NCBI GenBank assembly: GCA_002478225.1
Contig: DLMV01000037.1
Location: 1 to 16,484, forward strand
Source: Deltaproteobacteria bacterium UBA7527
Lineage (GTDB): Bacteria; Desulfobacterota; Syntrophorhabdia; Syntrophorhabdales; Syntrophorhabdaceae
DNA length: 16,484 nt
Direction: 5' to 3'
The notes under the pieces are model-generated. The model ran no database searches. It saw nothing but the letters and a program-made list of their open reading frames with translations, and was not told the DNA's origin. This document shows, one piece after another, positions 7,516-14,822 of this stretch. The position numbers were made by a program, and so were the translations under genes. How positions within the stretch are numbered: the stretch's first letter is position 1; each line of letters starts with the position of its first letter.

Positions 7516-10224
7516 ATGGGAGAGATAGTGGCGGAAAAGAATGTATTGGTAATAGGCGGCGGGATCGGCGGGATCACCGCTGCCCTCGAGCTTGCTTCCT
7601 GCGGTGTGCGCGTAACAATGCTGGAGGAAGGTCCCTCCATCGGCGGCAGGATGATACAGCTCGACAAGACCTTCCCTACACTGGACTGTTCTACCTGTAC
7701 CCTTTCGCCAAAGATGGTAGAGGTTGCGCTTAATCACAACATAGAGATCCTTTCGTGGTCAAAGCCGATGGCAGTCAGGAAACAAGGCGCAGGCTTTCAG
7801 GTTACCATCCTGAAGAAAGCACGGTATATTGATATCAAGAAGTGTACTGCCTGCGGCTCCTGTTCCCCGGGCTGCCCCGTGCTAATGAAGAGTGAATTCA
7901 ACATGGGGACGGGACCGCGAAAGGCGGTCTATATTCCTTTTCCACAGGCCATACCAAACAAAGCGAGCATCGATAAGCGCGAAGATCGTCCCTGCAAGGC
8001 AGCCTGCGTTGATGCATGCCCGATACACACCAATGTTCTCGGATATCTGAAGCATATCAGCGAGGGTCGCTTTAAAGACGCCTACATGCTTATCAGGGCG
8101 ACGAATCCCTTCCCCTCGGTCTGCGGGAGGGTCTGTTACGCGCCATGCGAAGGGGTGTGCAACAGGGGACAACTGGATGACCCCCTTGCAATTCGCGACC
8201 TCAAACGGTTTGCCGTTGATCAGTTTGATGTGGGTTCCCTCGAGGTGCCGCAAATAACGAAAACGGAGAAAAAGGTAGCCGTTATCGGCGCAGGGCCTGC
8301 GGGGCTTTCCTGCGCTCATGACCTTGCGGTGGAAGGGCACGATGTAACGGTCTTTGAGGTCCTTCCTGAGCCGGGCGGAATGCTGCGCTATGCCATACCG
8401 GAATACAGGCTTCCCAAAGAGGAACTGAGAAAAGAGATCGGCTATATCGAGAAGCTTGGCGTCAGGATACAATGCGGAACCGAGATAGGCAAGGACATTG
8501 CCCTCGACACAATAAAGAACGACTTTGATGCGGTATTCATAGGTACCGGCGCGCCCAAGGGGTTGCCCCTTGGCGTGGAAGGAGAAGACCTTGCCGGTGT
8601 CGTCGACGGCATACGGTTTCTTCGTGCCGTAAACAGCGGTGAACCGGTGAAGACCGGGAAGGTCGTTGCCGTTATCGGCGGCGGCAACACTGCCGTCGAC
8701 TGCGCGAGAACCGCGAAGCGGCTTGGCAGCGAGTCCGTGAAGCTTATCTACCGGAGAACCCGTGATGAGATGCCCGCCGCCAACGAAGAGATAGAGGCCC
8801 TTCTTCACGAAGGGATAGAGATACAATTTCTCACAACCCCGGTTCGTTTCTACGGAGAAAAGGGGAACCTCTCTCAGATGGAGTGCATCCGCATGGAGCT
8901 TGGTGAGCCAGATGCAAGCGGCCGCAGACGGCCTGTCGCTCTTAAGGGCTCTGAGTTCTCTATGCCTGTCGATTCCGTTATCACGGCACTTGGTCAGGCA
9001 ACCCAGACCTCTTTTACCGAGGTGCTGGAGATGTCGTTGGCAAAGAGCGGCACGATCGAGATTGACCCCTTAACAGGGGCAACCAATATAGGAGGGATAT
9101 TCGCCGGCGGCGATGTCTCAACGGGACCTGCCTACGTTGTGGATGCCATTGCCGCAGGCCAGAGGGCAGCAAGATCAATAATATGCTACCTGAAGGGTGA
9201 AGAGATAACAGCAGCAAGCGCGAAAGAGAAACCTGAAAAGCTAACGGAAACAGAAGCAGCTGAGTTGAAGATAAAATACCCAAGGCTGGAACGCATCCCC
9301 ATGCCGGAGAAAAAGGTTGAAGAAAGGGTCACGAATTTTGGCGAGGTGGCCGTCGGATACAGCCCCGAAGATGCAATGGCCGAAGCATCACGTTGTCTTG
9401 CCGGTCAGATAGAAGGATGCATTCAGTGCGGAGAATGCGACCGACGCTGCGATGTAAAGGCCGTGGATTACAACATGAAAGACGAGATCGTGGAAATGGA
9501 ATTTGACAGCATCGTCCTGGCGCCAGGCTTTGATCTCTATGATCCTACCGAAAAAAGAGAATTCGGTTACGGCACGCTGGATGGAGTGATAACGGGGATA
9601 GAATTTGAGAGGATCTGTTCGGTCACAGGACCGACAGGCGGCGATATTTTGTTAAAGGGAAAGGTCCCGAAACGGTTCTATTTTATCCAGTGCGTCGGAT
9701 CGAGAGACAGGCAAAGCGGGGCGCGGTTCTGCTCCAGGGTATGCTGTATGTACACGGCAAAACACGCGAGTATCGTGAAGGACCGGATCAAGGATGCCGA
9801 GATCTACGTATCCTATATAGATGTGAGGGCATACGGCAAGGGTTATGAAGAGTTCTATAAGAACACACAGGAAAGCGGTACCTTTTACATAAGGGGAATT
9901 CCCGGAGAAGTAACGCAAGGTAAAAATGGTCTCGTAGTAAGGGTAGAGGATATGCTGAGCGGTGAAATGCGCGAGATCGAAGTGGATGTCGTTGTCCTTG
10001 CAACAGGGGTGAGGCCTCGCAAAGGAACAGAAGAATTGTGCGATATCATGTCCCTGGAGAGAGACGAATACGGCTTCATCAGGGCGGACTCGATAAGTCC
10101 CTCACGGACAAATGTAGACGGCATCTTTGTGTGCGGCATGGCCTCGGGACCGAAGGATATTCCCGATACCGTGGCCTCCGGCGGAGAGGCGGCAGCAAGG
10201 TGCATGGAGTATATAAACCAGTGA
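7516..10224 (+). CDS. HdrA-type flavoprotein with inserted GltD/NfnB-like NAD(P)H domain
   Basis: 902-residue HdrA relative. It starts directly with the FAD fold GGGIGG (14-19), then the HdrA segment TLDCSTCTLSPKM (55-67) and a ferredoxin motif C110-C113-C116-C120. At about residue 155 a complete glutamate-synthase-small-subunit-like module begins: cysteine-rich segment (C160, C164, C168, C203, C207, C211, C215), FAD loop GAGPAG (258-263) and NAD(P)H loop GGGNTA (388-393), ending near 560. HdrA sequence resumes with C635-C638-C641-C645 and the unusual HdrA cluster cysteines C726, C739, C743-C744 (CVGSR...CSRVCC). The N-terminal CHCG domain and C-terminal two-cluster ferredoxin of full HdrA are absent. 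Likely role: exchange of electrons between NAD(P)H and the HdrA flavin, possibly bifurcating (inference). ATG 7516 has no ribosome binding site; GTG 7528, with GGGAGAG just upstream, may be the true start. Confidence 0.9.
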   Translation: MGEIVAEKNVLVIGGGIGGITAALELASCGVRVTMLEEGPSIGGRMIQLDKTFPTLDCSTCTLSPKMVEVALNHNIEILSWSKPMAVRKQGAGFQVTILKKARYIDIKKCTACGSCSPGCPVLMKSEFNMGTGPRKAVYIPFPQAIPNKASIDKREDRPCKAACVDACPIHTNVLGYLKHISEGRFKDAYMLIRATNPFPSVCGRVCYAPCEGVCNRGQLDDPLAIRDLKRFAVDQFDVGSLEVPQITKTEKKVAVIGAGPAGLSCAHDLAVEGHDVTVFEVLPEPGGMLRYAIPEYRLPKEELRKEIGYIEKLGVRIQCGTEIGKDIALDTIKNDFDAVFIGTGAPKGLPLGVEGEDLAGVVDGIRFLRAVNSGEPVKTGKVVAVIGGGNTAVDCARTAKRLGSESVKLIYRRTRDEMPAANEEIEALLHEGIEIQFLTTPVRFYGEKGNLSQMECIRMELGEPDASGRRRPVALKGSEFSMPVDSVITALGQATQTSFTEVLEMSLAKSGTIEIDPLTGATNIGGIFAGGDVSTGPAYVVDAIAAGQRAARSIICYLKGEEITAASAKEKPEKLTETEAAELKIKYPRLERIPMPEKKVEERVTNFGEVAVGYSPEDAMAEASRCLAGQIEGCIQCGECDRRCDVKAVDYNMKDEIVEMEFDSIVLAPGFDLYDPTEKREFGYGTLDGVITGIEFERICSVTGPTGGDILLKGKVPKRFYFIQCVGSRDRQSGARFCSRVCCMYTAKHASIVKDRIKDAEIYVSYIDVRAYGKGYEEFYKNTQESGTFYIRGIPGEVTQGKNGLVVRVEDMLSGEMREIEVDVVVLATGVRPRKGTEELCDIMSLERDEYGFIRADSISPSRTNVDGIFVCGMASGPKDIPDTVASGGEAAARCMEYINQ

Positions 10225-10255
10225 ATGGAGAAAGGTGAAAAGCGAACAGCAAAAA
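10221..10255. repeat. Five degenerate 7-bp units at the end of the fused hdrA
   Basis: Contiguous heptads GTGAATG, GAGAAAG, GTGAAAA, GCGAACA and GCAAAAA keep a G-n-G-A-A pattern in strict 7-bp register, weakest in the last unit. The array begins inside the stop codon of the fused hdrA (TGA at 10222-10224). The stretch 10256-10337 that follows is AT-rich; TTGCGC (10287-10292) and TATTAA (10309-10314), 16 bp apart, form only a weak promoter-like pair. Confidence 0.5.
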
Positions 10256-10337
10256 AGATCTATGATATATGATAAAAGAGACGGTTTTGCGCATGAATGA
10301 TAGTTATATATTAATAATATTTTCTAAGCCGGCGACC

Positions 10338-10358
10338 AGCAACGAGCAACGAGCAACA
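10338..10358. repeat. Three tandem AGCAACG heptads
   Basis: AGCAACG, AGCAACG and AGCAACA follow one another without gaps and end 11 bp before the second hdrA start codon. They overlap the AAGGTG ribosome binding site by one base. They share the 7-bp period of the other intergenic arrays here. Confidence 0.6.
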
Positions 10359-10363
10359 AGGTG
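10358..10363 (+). promoter_or_regulatory. Ribosome binding site that fixes the start of the second hdrA
   Basis: AAGGTG ends 6 bp before ATG 10370. It favours that ATG over the in-frame GTG at 10361, which would overlap the site. The resulting N-terminus MKTGIFICHCG matches where HdrA proteins normally begin. Confidence 0.55.
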
Positions 10364-10369
10364 TTGTGC

Positions 10370-12043
10370 ATGAAGACGGGGATTTTCATCTGCCACTGCG
10401 GTCACAATATCAAGCACACAGTTGACGTGAAGAAGTTGAGTGAATACTTCAGGCACTATCCCAATGTGGTTGTTTCGGAAGATTATGTCTTTGTATGCTC
10501 GGAGCCGGGCCAGGACATGATCAGGGAGAGCATTGAAAAAGAAGGGCTTGACCGGGTGATCATCGCTTCCTGCACGCCTTCGCTCCATGGAGAGATGTTC
10601 AAGGATGTTTTGAAGAAATCAGATCTTAACCCATTCCTCTTGAGAAGGGTAAGCATCAGGGAGCACTGTTCCTGGATCGGCGATGATGTTGAAAAAAACA
10701 CAGAAAAGGCAAAAAGGCTGATACTTGCAGGACTCTATTCGGCAGCTCACTACGTTCCCCTTGAGGAGAAGATCGTAGATGTAAAGAAGTCTGCCCTCAT
10801 CGTCGGCGGCGGTGTATCGGGCTTAAGCGCAGCGGTATTCCTTTCAAGGATGGGTATGCAGGTCTACCTCGTGGAAAAGGAGGCTGAGCTTGGCGGCCAC
10901 GTCAGGGTCCTCAAGAATATATGGCCTTCAGGAAGGGACGGCAAAGACATTATCGATGAAATGGTTAAGGAACTGGAGGGACGAAGAAATGTCGAGCTGT
11001 TCACCTCAACGGCCATCAGCAGCTTTGAGGGTTTTTTCGGAAACTATGAAGTGACGCTCGATACCCCGGTAGGTGAGAAAAAACTTACTGCCGGCGGAGT
11101 GATCATAGCCATAGGGTTCTCACCCTTTGATCCGGGCACAAAGCCGGAATTAAATTACGGGAAAGATAAAAGGATAATCACAACCCTTGACTTCGAGCGT
11201 AATGCGGACGCCTTGCAGCTTCCTGAGAATCCGAGGGTTGCCATACTCCATTGTATCGGGTCGCGCGATGAGCAGATAGGAAAGCCTTATTGTTCAAGGG
11301 TATGCTGTGTCAATGCCTTGCGGGTCGGGGATGCGATCAAGAACAGGTACGGGGATTCCTACGTGGAGTCTTTTTACATGGACGTGAGGGCCCATCCCCG
11401 TGGGGGAGAAGAGTATTTTGAGGACACACAGGAAAAGGGTGTTCTTTTTACGAGGGCGAACGTAGCGGAAATAATGCCCATGCCCACAGGTGTTATGATC
11501 CGCGGAGAGGACACGCTTTTCGGCGAGACCTTTGAGAGGGAATTCGATCTTGTCGTACTTTCCATCGGTATGTCTCCTCCTGCGGACAGCAAGTTGATCG
11601 CGTCGCTCTTCAAGGTCACCCTTGACAAGGATAAATTCTTCCTGGAGGCCCATATCAAGCTCCGGCCTTTTGACACGGCAGTGAAGGGCATCTTCATCGC
11701 AGGGTCATGCTCGGGTCCCAAGGATGTGGAAGAATCGATCAACCACGGAAGGGCCTCGGCGGTCAAACTTTTCGGGTTCCTGAACCTCGGTTATGCCTAT
11801 GTGGATCCCTTCATTGCGCATGTCGATCCGAAGAGGTGCAGCGGCTGCCGCATGTGCGAGCAGGCTTGCGTCGCAAAGGCCATTAAATATGATGAGGCAC
11901 AAAGGGTAGTCCACGTGGAGGATGCGGCCTGCATGGGGTGCGGGCTCTGCAATGCGACATGCCCGTCGTCGGCGATCAGCCTTAAGGGGTATATCGACTG
12001 CATGATCGACGATGAGATAAGTGCGTTTTTGGAAGCGATATAG
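10370..12043 (+). CDS. hdrA: HdrA-like FAD/iron-sulfur protein (second HdrA)
   Basis: 557-residue HdrA. The N-terminal HdrA domain begins ICHCGHNI (residues 7-14), with further conserved cysteines at 43, 68 and 100. The FAD fold has GGGVSG (146-151). The HdrA-specific cluster residues are C295 (CIGSRD) and C308, C312-C313 (CSRVCC). The C-terminus is a two-cluster ferredoxin: C490-C493-C496-C500 and C521-C524-C527-C531. Full-length HdrA is about 650 residues. The difference is the ferredoxin normally inserted in the FAD domain, which is missing here; the first HdrA of this operon has that region but lacks both terminal domains. The protein would carry the flavin where electron pairs are split or merged and pass electrons to MvhD and HdrC. 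MvhD follows after a 117-bp gap rich in repeats. Methanogen HdrA is the best-studied relative; QmoA/QmoB show that two different HdrA-type proteins can work together. Confidence 0.92.
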   Translation: MKTGIFICHCGHNIKHTVDVKKLSEYFRHYPNVVVSEDYVFVCSEPGQDMIRESIEKEGLDRVIIASCTPSLHGEMFKDVLKKSDLNPFLLRRVSIREHCSWIGDDVEKNTEKAKRLILAGLYSAAHYVPLEEKIVDVKKSALIVGGGVSGLSAAVFLSRMGMQVYLVEKEAELGGHVRVLKNIWPSGRDGKDIIDEMVKELEGRRNVELFTSTAISSFEGFFGNYEVTLDTPVGEKKLTAGGVIIAIGFSPFDPGTKPELNYGKDKRIITTLDFERNADALQLPENPRVAILHCIGSRDEQIGKPYCSRVCCVNALRVGDAIKNRYGDSYVESFYMDVRAHPRGGEEYFEDTQEKGVLFTRANVAEIMPMPTGVMIRGEDTLFGETFEREFDLVVLSIGMSPPADSKLIASLFKVTLDKDKFFLEAHIKLRPFDTAVKGIFIAGSCSGPKDVEESINHGRASAVKLFGFLNLGYAYVDPFIAHVDPKRCSGCRMCEQACVAKAIKYDEAQRVVHVEDAACMGCGLCNATCPSSAISLKGYIDCMIDDEISAFLEAI

Positions 12044-12048
12044 AGACA

Positions 12049-12137
12049 GTGAAAGGTGAAATGTGAAAAGTGAAAGAATGAAGGCTGAAAAAAGAATTAT
12101 TATTAGGTTTTAACTATTCACTATTCACTGACGACTA
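12049..12137. repeat. GTGAAAN heptad array with inverted TTCACT arm
   Basis: Four perfect-register units GTGAAAG, GTGAAAT, GTGAAAA and GTGAAAG run from 12049 to 12076; TGAA recurs at 12050, 12057, 12064, 12071, 12079 and 12086. An AT-rich centre follows. Then come inverted units TTCACTA (12117-12123) and TTCACTG (12124-12130), also 7 bp apart, followed by ACGACTA. The transcript could fold into an imperfect hairpin. The element lies wholly between the second hdrA stop and the mvhD ribosome binding site (TGGAGG, 12151-12156). Confidence 0.65.
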
Positions 12138-12160
12138 TCCATTGCAGTTATGGAGGCAAG

Positions 12161-12571
12161 ATGGCTGAAGAAAAGATCGAAAAGAATCCGGAGATAGTGG
12201 GCTTTGCCTGTTCGTACTGCACGTTCAAGGCATCCGAGATGGCGGGGAGCCTGAGGATGAAATATCCCGAAGGCGTGAAGCTGATACAGGTCCCGTGTTC
12301 GAGCAGGGTCGATCCTGCCTTTGTGATCAAGGCGATCTTCGAAGGGGCCGACGGCGTCTTTGTTGCAGGATGTCACCCCGGGGACTGCCACTTCATCAAA
12401 GGCAATTATTATACGCGGAGAAAGATCGCAGCCCTGAAAGAGATGTTCGATGCCTTTTCGATGAAGGACAAGCTCAGGCTCTTCTGGGTCAGCGCGGCAG
12501 AGGCACGCCGTTTTGTGGAGAAGGTGACGGGCATGTATAACGAGATAAAGGAAAAGAAAAATGCAGGGTAA
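12161..12571 (+). CDS. mvhD: MvhD-type [2Fe-2S] electron-transfer subunit
   Basis: 136-residue protein of the MvhD/hydrogenase iron-sulfur subunit family, which carries electrons from a hydrogenase, formate dehydrogenase or NADH-oxidising unit to HdrA. Conserved parts are FACSYC (C17, C20), PCSSRVDPAFVIKA (C46) and GCHPGDCHF (C71, C76), which supply the [2Fe-2S] ligands, then GNYYTRRK. Length is normal for the family. TGGAGG lies 4 bp upstream of the ATG, a strong ribosome binding site. Some Desulfobacterota members use selenocysteine, but here all five positions are ordinary Cys codons. No MvhA/MvhG hydrogenase or FdhA gene is adjacent, so its donor must be the FrhB-like protein next door, the NAD(P)H domain of the fused HdrA, or a protein encoded elsewhere. 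Confidence 0.92.
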   Translation: MAEEKIEKNPEIVGFACSYCTFKASEMAGSLRMKYPEGVKLIQVPCSSRVDPAFVIKAIFEGADGVFVAGCHPGDCHFIKGNYYTRRKIAALKEMFDAFSMKDKLRLFWVSAAEARRFVEKVTGMYNEIKEKKNAG

Positions 12572-13571
12572 AAAGATCAAAAATGGAGGTATCGAAAGCG
12601 CCCTCGGTCATTTTCTGAAGGACGAACAACATCTGGTCTTCGGGTTCGAGAAGGGGAAAGACAACGTCAGCCATCATGTATTTAAAGACAGCCTCGACCA
12701 TTATGCCCCCCTGAACCCTGTATTCAGCGCAAACGGGGCGCTGTACCTGCGCCGCATATTCGCGAAGGGCGCGCAGATCGTCCTTATGCTGCGCCCCTGC
12801 GAGATACGGGCATATGTTGAGCTCGTCAAGCTGACACAGATCGAACGGGAAGACGTCATCGCAGTATCGGTCGATTGTTTAGGAACAATATCTTCAAAAG
12901 AGAAGACCGGTAATGCGCCGACAGACGTGGATCCGCTCAGGGAATATTTCAAGGACCCTGAAAAGATGCGGTGGGCCTGCAGGGTCTGCAGAGAGCGGCG
13001 AGGCGTTGTGGGCGACGCAGGGATCAGGATCGACAAGAACGGCTCTCTGTGGGCGATCCCTTACACAGGGAAAGGAGAGACCTTTCTTTCCCTCCTGGAA
13101 GGAGACGCCGAAGCGGTTCCCGAGGATATGTTCATCGTCAGCAGCGGAAAGACAGAGAAGTTCCAGGTTGACATGGAGACATTCTCAAAGGATTTTTCAA
13201 AGTGCATCATGTGCATGAACTGCAGGGACATGTGCCCGGTATGCTACTGCATCGACTGCGTCTTCAAAGGCGACGAGTACCTGCCGAAAGGCGATGCGCT
13301 TCTGAACAAGATCTTCCGGACCGGCTCAGTGGACATACCGCAGGGAAAAGAGCTGTTCCATTTGATAAGGATGTTCCATGTATCCCAGACCTGCGTGGGG
13401 TGCGGCGCCTGTGAAGAGGCATGCCCCCAGGGCATTCCCCTGACGCAATATTTCAAAGGCATATCTGAGCGGCTTCAGGGCATGTTCGGCTATATGTCGG
13501 GCAGGAGCTTCGAGGAACCGATACCATACGTTACCTTCCTTGAAGAAGAGTTGAAAGATGCGGAGGATTGA
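12561..13571 (+). CDS. FrhB/FdhB-like iron-sulfur protein
   Basis: 336-residue protein related to the beta subunits of F420-reducing hydrogenase and F420-dependent formate dehydrogenase, with an added iron-sulfur C-terminus. The FrhB-like part contains LRPCEIRA (77-84, C80), DCLG (C106) and AC-x2-C (C140, C143). The C-terminal part has a ferredoxin motif C215-C218-C221-C225 that runs into CPVCYCIDC (further Cys 228, 230, 233) and a second motif C278-C281-C284-C288. The gene overlaps mvhD by 11 bp, so the two are probably made together and interact. Family members bind FAD and move electrons between a soluble cofactor and Fe-S clusters. The cofactor here (NAD, F420, ferredoxin or formate via an FdhA elsewhere) cannot be told from sequence. 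The start is the first ATG in frame near the overlap; no strong ribosome binding site is seen. Confidence 0.83.
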   Translation: MQGKKIKNGGIESALGHFLKDEQHLVFGFEKGKDNVSHHVFKDSLDHYAPLNPVFSANGALYLRRIFAKGAQIVLMLRPCEIRAYVELVKLTQIEREDVIAVSVDCLGTISSKEKTGNAPTDVDPLREYFKDPEKMRWACRVCRERRGVVGDAGIRIDKNGSLWAIPYTGKGETFLSLLEGDAEAVPEDMFIVSSGKTEKFQVDMETFSKDFSKCIMCMNCRDMCPVCYCIDCVFKGDEYLPKGDALLNKIFRTGSVDIPQGKELFHLIRMFHVSQTCVGCGACEEACPQGIPLTQYFKGISERLQGMFGYMSGRSFEEPIPYVTFLEEELKDAED

Positions 13572-13582
13572 CAGCACAGAAA

Positions 13583-13596
13583 GACGACGGACGACA
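13583..13596. repeat. Two GACGAC heptads before hdrC
   Basis: GACGACG and GACGACA are adjacent and in 7-bp register, followed by ATGAAAA. This is the shortest of the heptad stretches and could be chance on its own. It is listed because the other gaps of this operon show the same period. Confidence 0.3.
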
Positions 13597-13626
13597 ATGA
13601 AAAAGGAATTGAGTAAATATTGAGCG

Positions 13627-14142
13627 ATGAACAAAAGAGATCATGAAATAGTTTTCAAGCATACCGGCTACCGGCGGGAGGATTTTTCTGTCTGTCTGGG
13701 ATGCAAGATCTGTGCATCCGTGTGCACTGTCAATGACCTCACGCTGAACGTCAACCCGCAGGAACTCCTTATGAAGCTTTTTGTTGGAGAGAAGATCGAA
13801 GAGGATCATCCCCTCGTGCGTTACTGTACAAGCTGCTATCGCTGTACCGCGGCATGTCCCTGGCAAATAAGGATACCTGAAGTGGTCCGGGCAGTAAAGG
13901 AATCGCTTGGCATGGAATCCCGTTTTGAAAAGGCATTCAAGAGATCCCTTGATATCTGGGGCAGGGTATATGAGCCCTTCGTGGTGGCTATGACGGCGCT
14001 CGACCTCCTGAAGGGCGGCTACATAAAGTATATGCCGAAATGGATGGGGTATGCGGGCTTCCACCTTCCTCATAAGGTCAAAAGATTGAAACCTTCGAAC
14101 GCCTCAAAGGGATCGAACCCTTCCGAAGAAGGCAGGTCATGA
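13627..14142 (+). CDS. hdrC: HdrC-like two-cluster ferredoxin subunit
   Basis: 171-residue HdrC. It has two [4Fe-4S] motifs, C23-C26-C29-C33 and C67-C70-C73-C77 (the second followed by Pro), in the spacing typical of HdrC, and the HdrC-type IPEVVRAVKESLG helix at 83-96. The second half is a helical region of about 90 residues with no cofactor motif. Its job would be to relay single electrons between HdrA and the noncubane clusters of HdrB. An in-frame TGA at 13621-13623 rules out a longer start. The ribosome binding site is weak: AGGA lies about 20 nt upstream. The stop overlaps the hdrB start (ATGA), indicating tight coupling. Confidence 0.9.
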   Translation: MNKRDHEIVFKHTGYRREDFSVCLGCKICASVCTVNDLTLNVNPQELLMKLFVGEKIEEDHPLVRYCTSCYRCTAACPWQIRIPEVVRAVKESLGMESRFEKAFKRSLDIWGRVYEPFVVAMTALDLLKGGYIKYMPKWMGYAGFHLPHKVKRLKPSNASKGSNPSEEGRS

Positions 14143-14822
14143 TGGAATACGGATATTATCCTGGGTGCTCTCTTACCGGCTCAGCGAAAAGGCTCGATCA
14201 GGGCGTCAGGCAGCTTTGCAAGAAACTCGGCCATAGCCTCACAGAGATACCTGATTGGAACTGCTGCGGCGCTCTGGAATACGGAGACAGAAATGAACTG
14301 GTGAGCATTTCAGGGGAGAACCTGGAAAAGGCGCGAGGCATGTGCAAAGAGATCGTTGTCCCCTGCCCTGCCTGCTACAAGAACCTGAAAGACGCTGATC
14401 CCGACAGGTCGTTCAATATCCTGAGCCCGCTGGAACTCCTGAGCACCGGGAACCTGTCTCAGATAGAACAGAAGAGGGATCTTAAGGGCCAGGTCTTCTT
14501 TCCATATTACGGCTGCCTGCTCATGAGGCCCGAAGAGAACTCCATCAAGAACAGGAATATCATGGAAGACGTTATAAGCGTCTTCGGGGGCGATGTTGAC
14601 GGCGAGAAGATGAAGGACCGGTGCTGCGGAGGCAACCAGCTTTTCCTCAACAAATGGGCCACCGAGAAGCTTTCGACCCTGATCCTCGGCAAGACCAAAG
14701 GGACTGTCGTTGTTTTCTGCCCATTCTGCCACATGGCGATGCAGACCTTTGCCGTGGGCAGGAAGGTTATCTATCTGACGGACCTTCTGCTTTATGTCAT
14801 GGGAGAGAACAAGTCCTTATGA
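14139..14822 (+). CDS. hdrB: HdrB-like disulfide/CCG-domain subunit, short form
   Basis: 227-residue HdrB with two CCG domains, the fold that holds the noncubane [4Fe-4S] clusters of heterodisulfide reductase. All ten expected cysteines are present: C10, C42-C43, C76 and C79 in the first domain; C126, C162-C163, C194 and C197 in the second. Methanogen HdrB is nearer 290 residues, so loops are trimmed but the catalytic set is whole. ATG overlaps the hdrC stop (ATGA), with GGCAGG 4 bp upstream. Non-methanogens lack CoM-S-S-CoB, so the physiological substrate is unknown: another disulfide, or electron transfer to a partner protein. The last 25 bp belong to a tandem duplication that also covers the next start codon. 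Confidence 0.9.
   Translation: MMEYGYYPGCSLTGSAKRLDQGVRQLCKKLGHSLTEIPDWNCCGALEYGDRNELVSISGENLEKARGMCKEIVVPCPACYKNLKDADPDRSFNILSPLELLSTGNLSQIEQKRDLKGQVFFPYYGCLLMRPEENSIKNRNIMEDVISVFGGDVDGEKMKDRCCGGNQLFLNKWATEKLSTLILGKTKGTVVVFCPFCHMAMQTFAVGRKVIYLTDLLLYVMGENKSL

Noticed and set aside
10287..10314. TTGCGC-N16-TATTAA considered as a sigma-70 promoter for the second hdrA.
   Set aside because: Poor match in an AT-rich stretch where such hexamers are expected by chance; not listed as a separate feature.
10338..10358. AGCAACG array considered as a CRISPR fragment.
   Set aside because: Units are 7 bp with no spacers.
13597..13623. Eight-codon ORF (MKKELSKY) upstream of hdrC considered as a gene.
   Set aside because: No ribosome binding site, very short, and part of a repeat-like spacer; kept only as a possible coupling element.
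14820..14822. TGA ending the short HdrB considered as a selenocysteine codon, since selenoproteins occur in related complexes.
   Set aside because: Readthrough meets another TGA (14829-14831) within three codons, and all ten HdrB cysteines already lie upstream.
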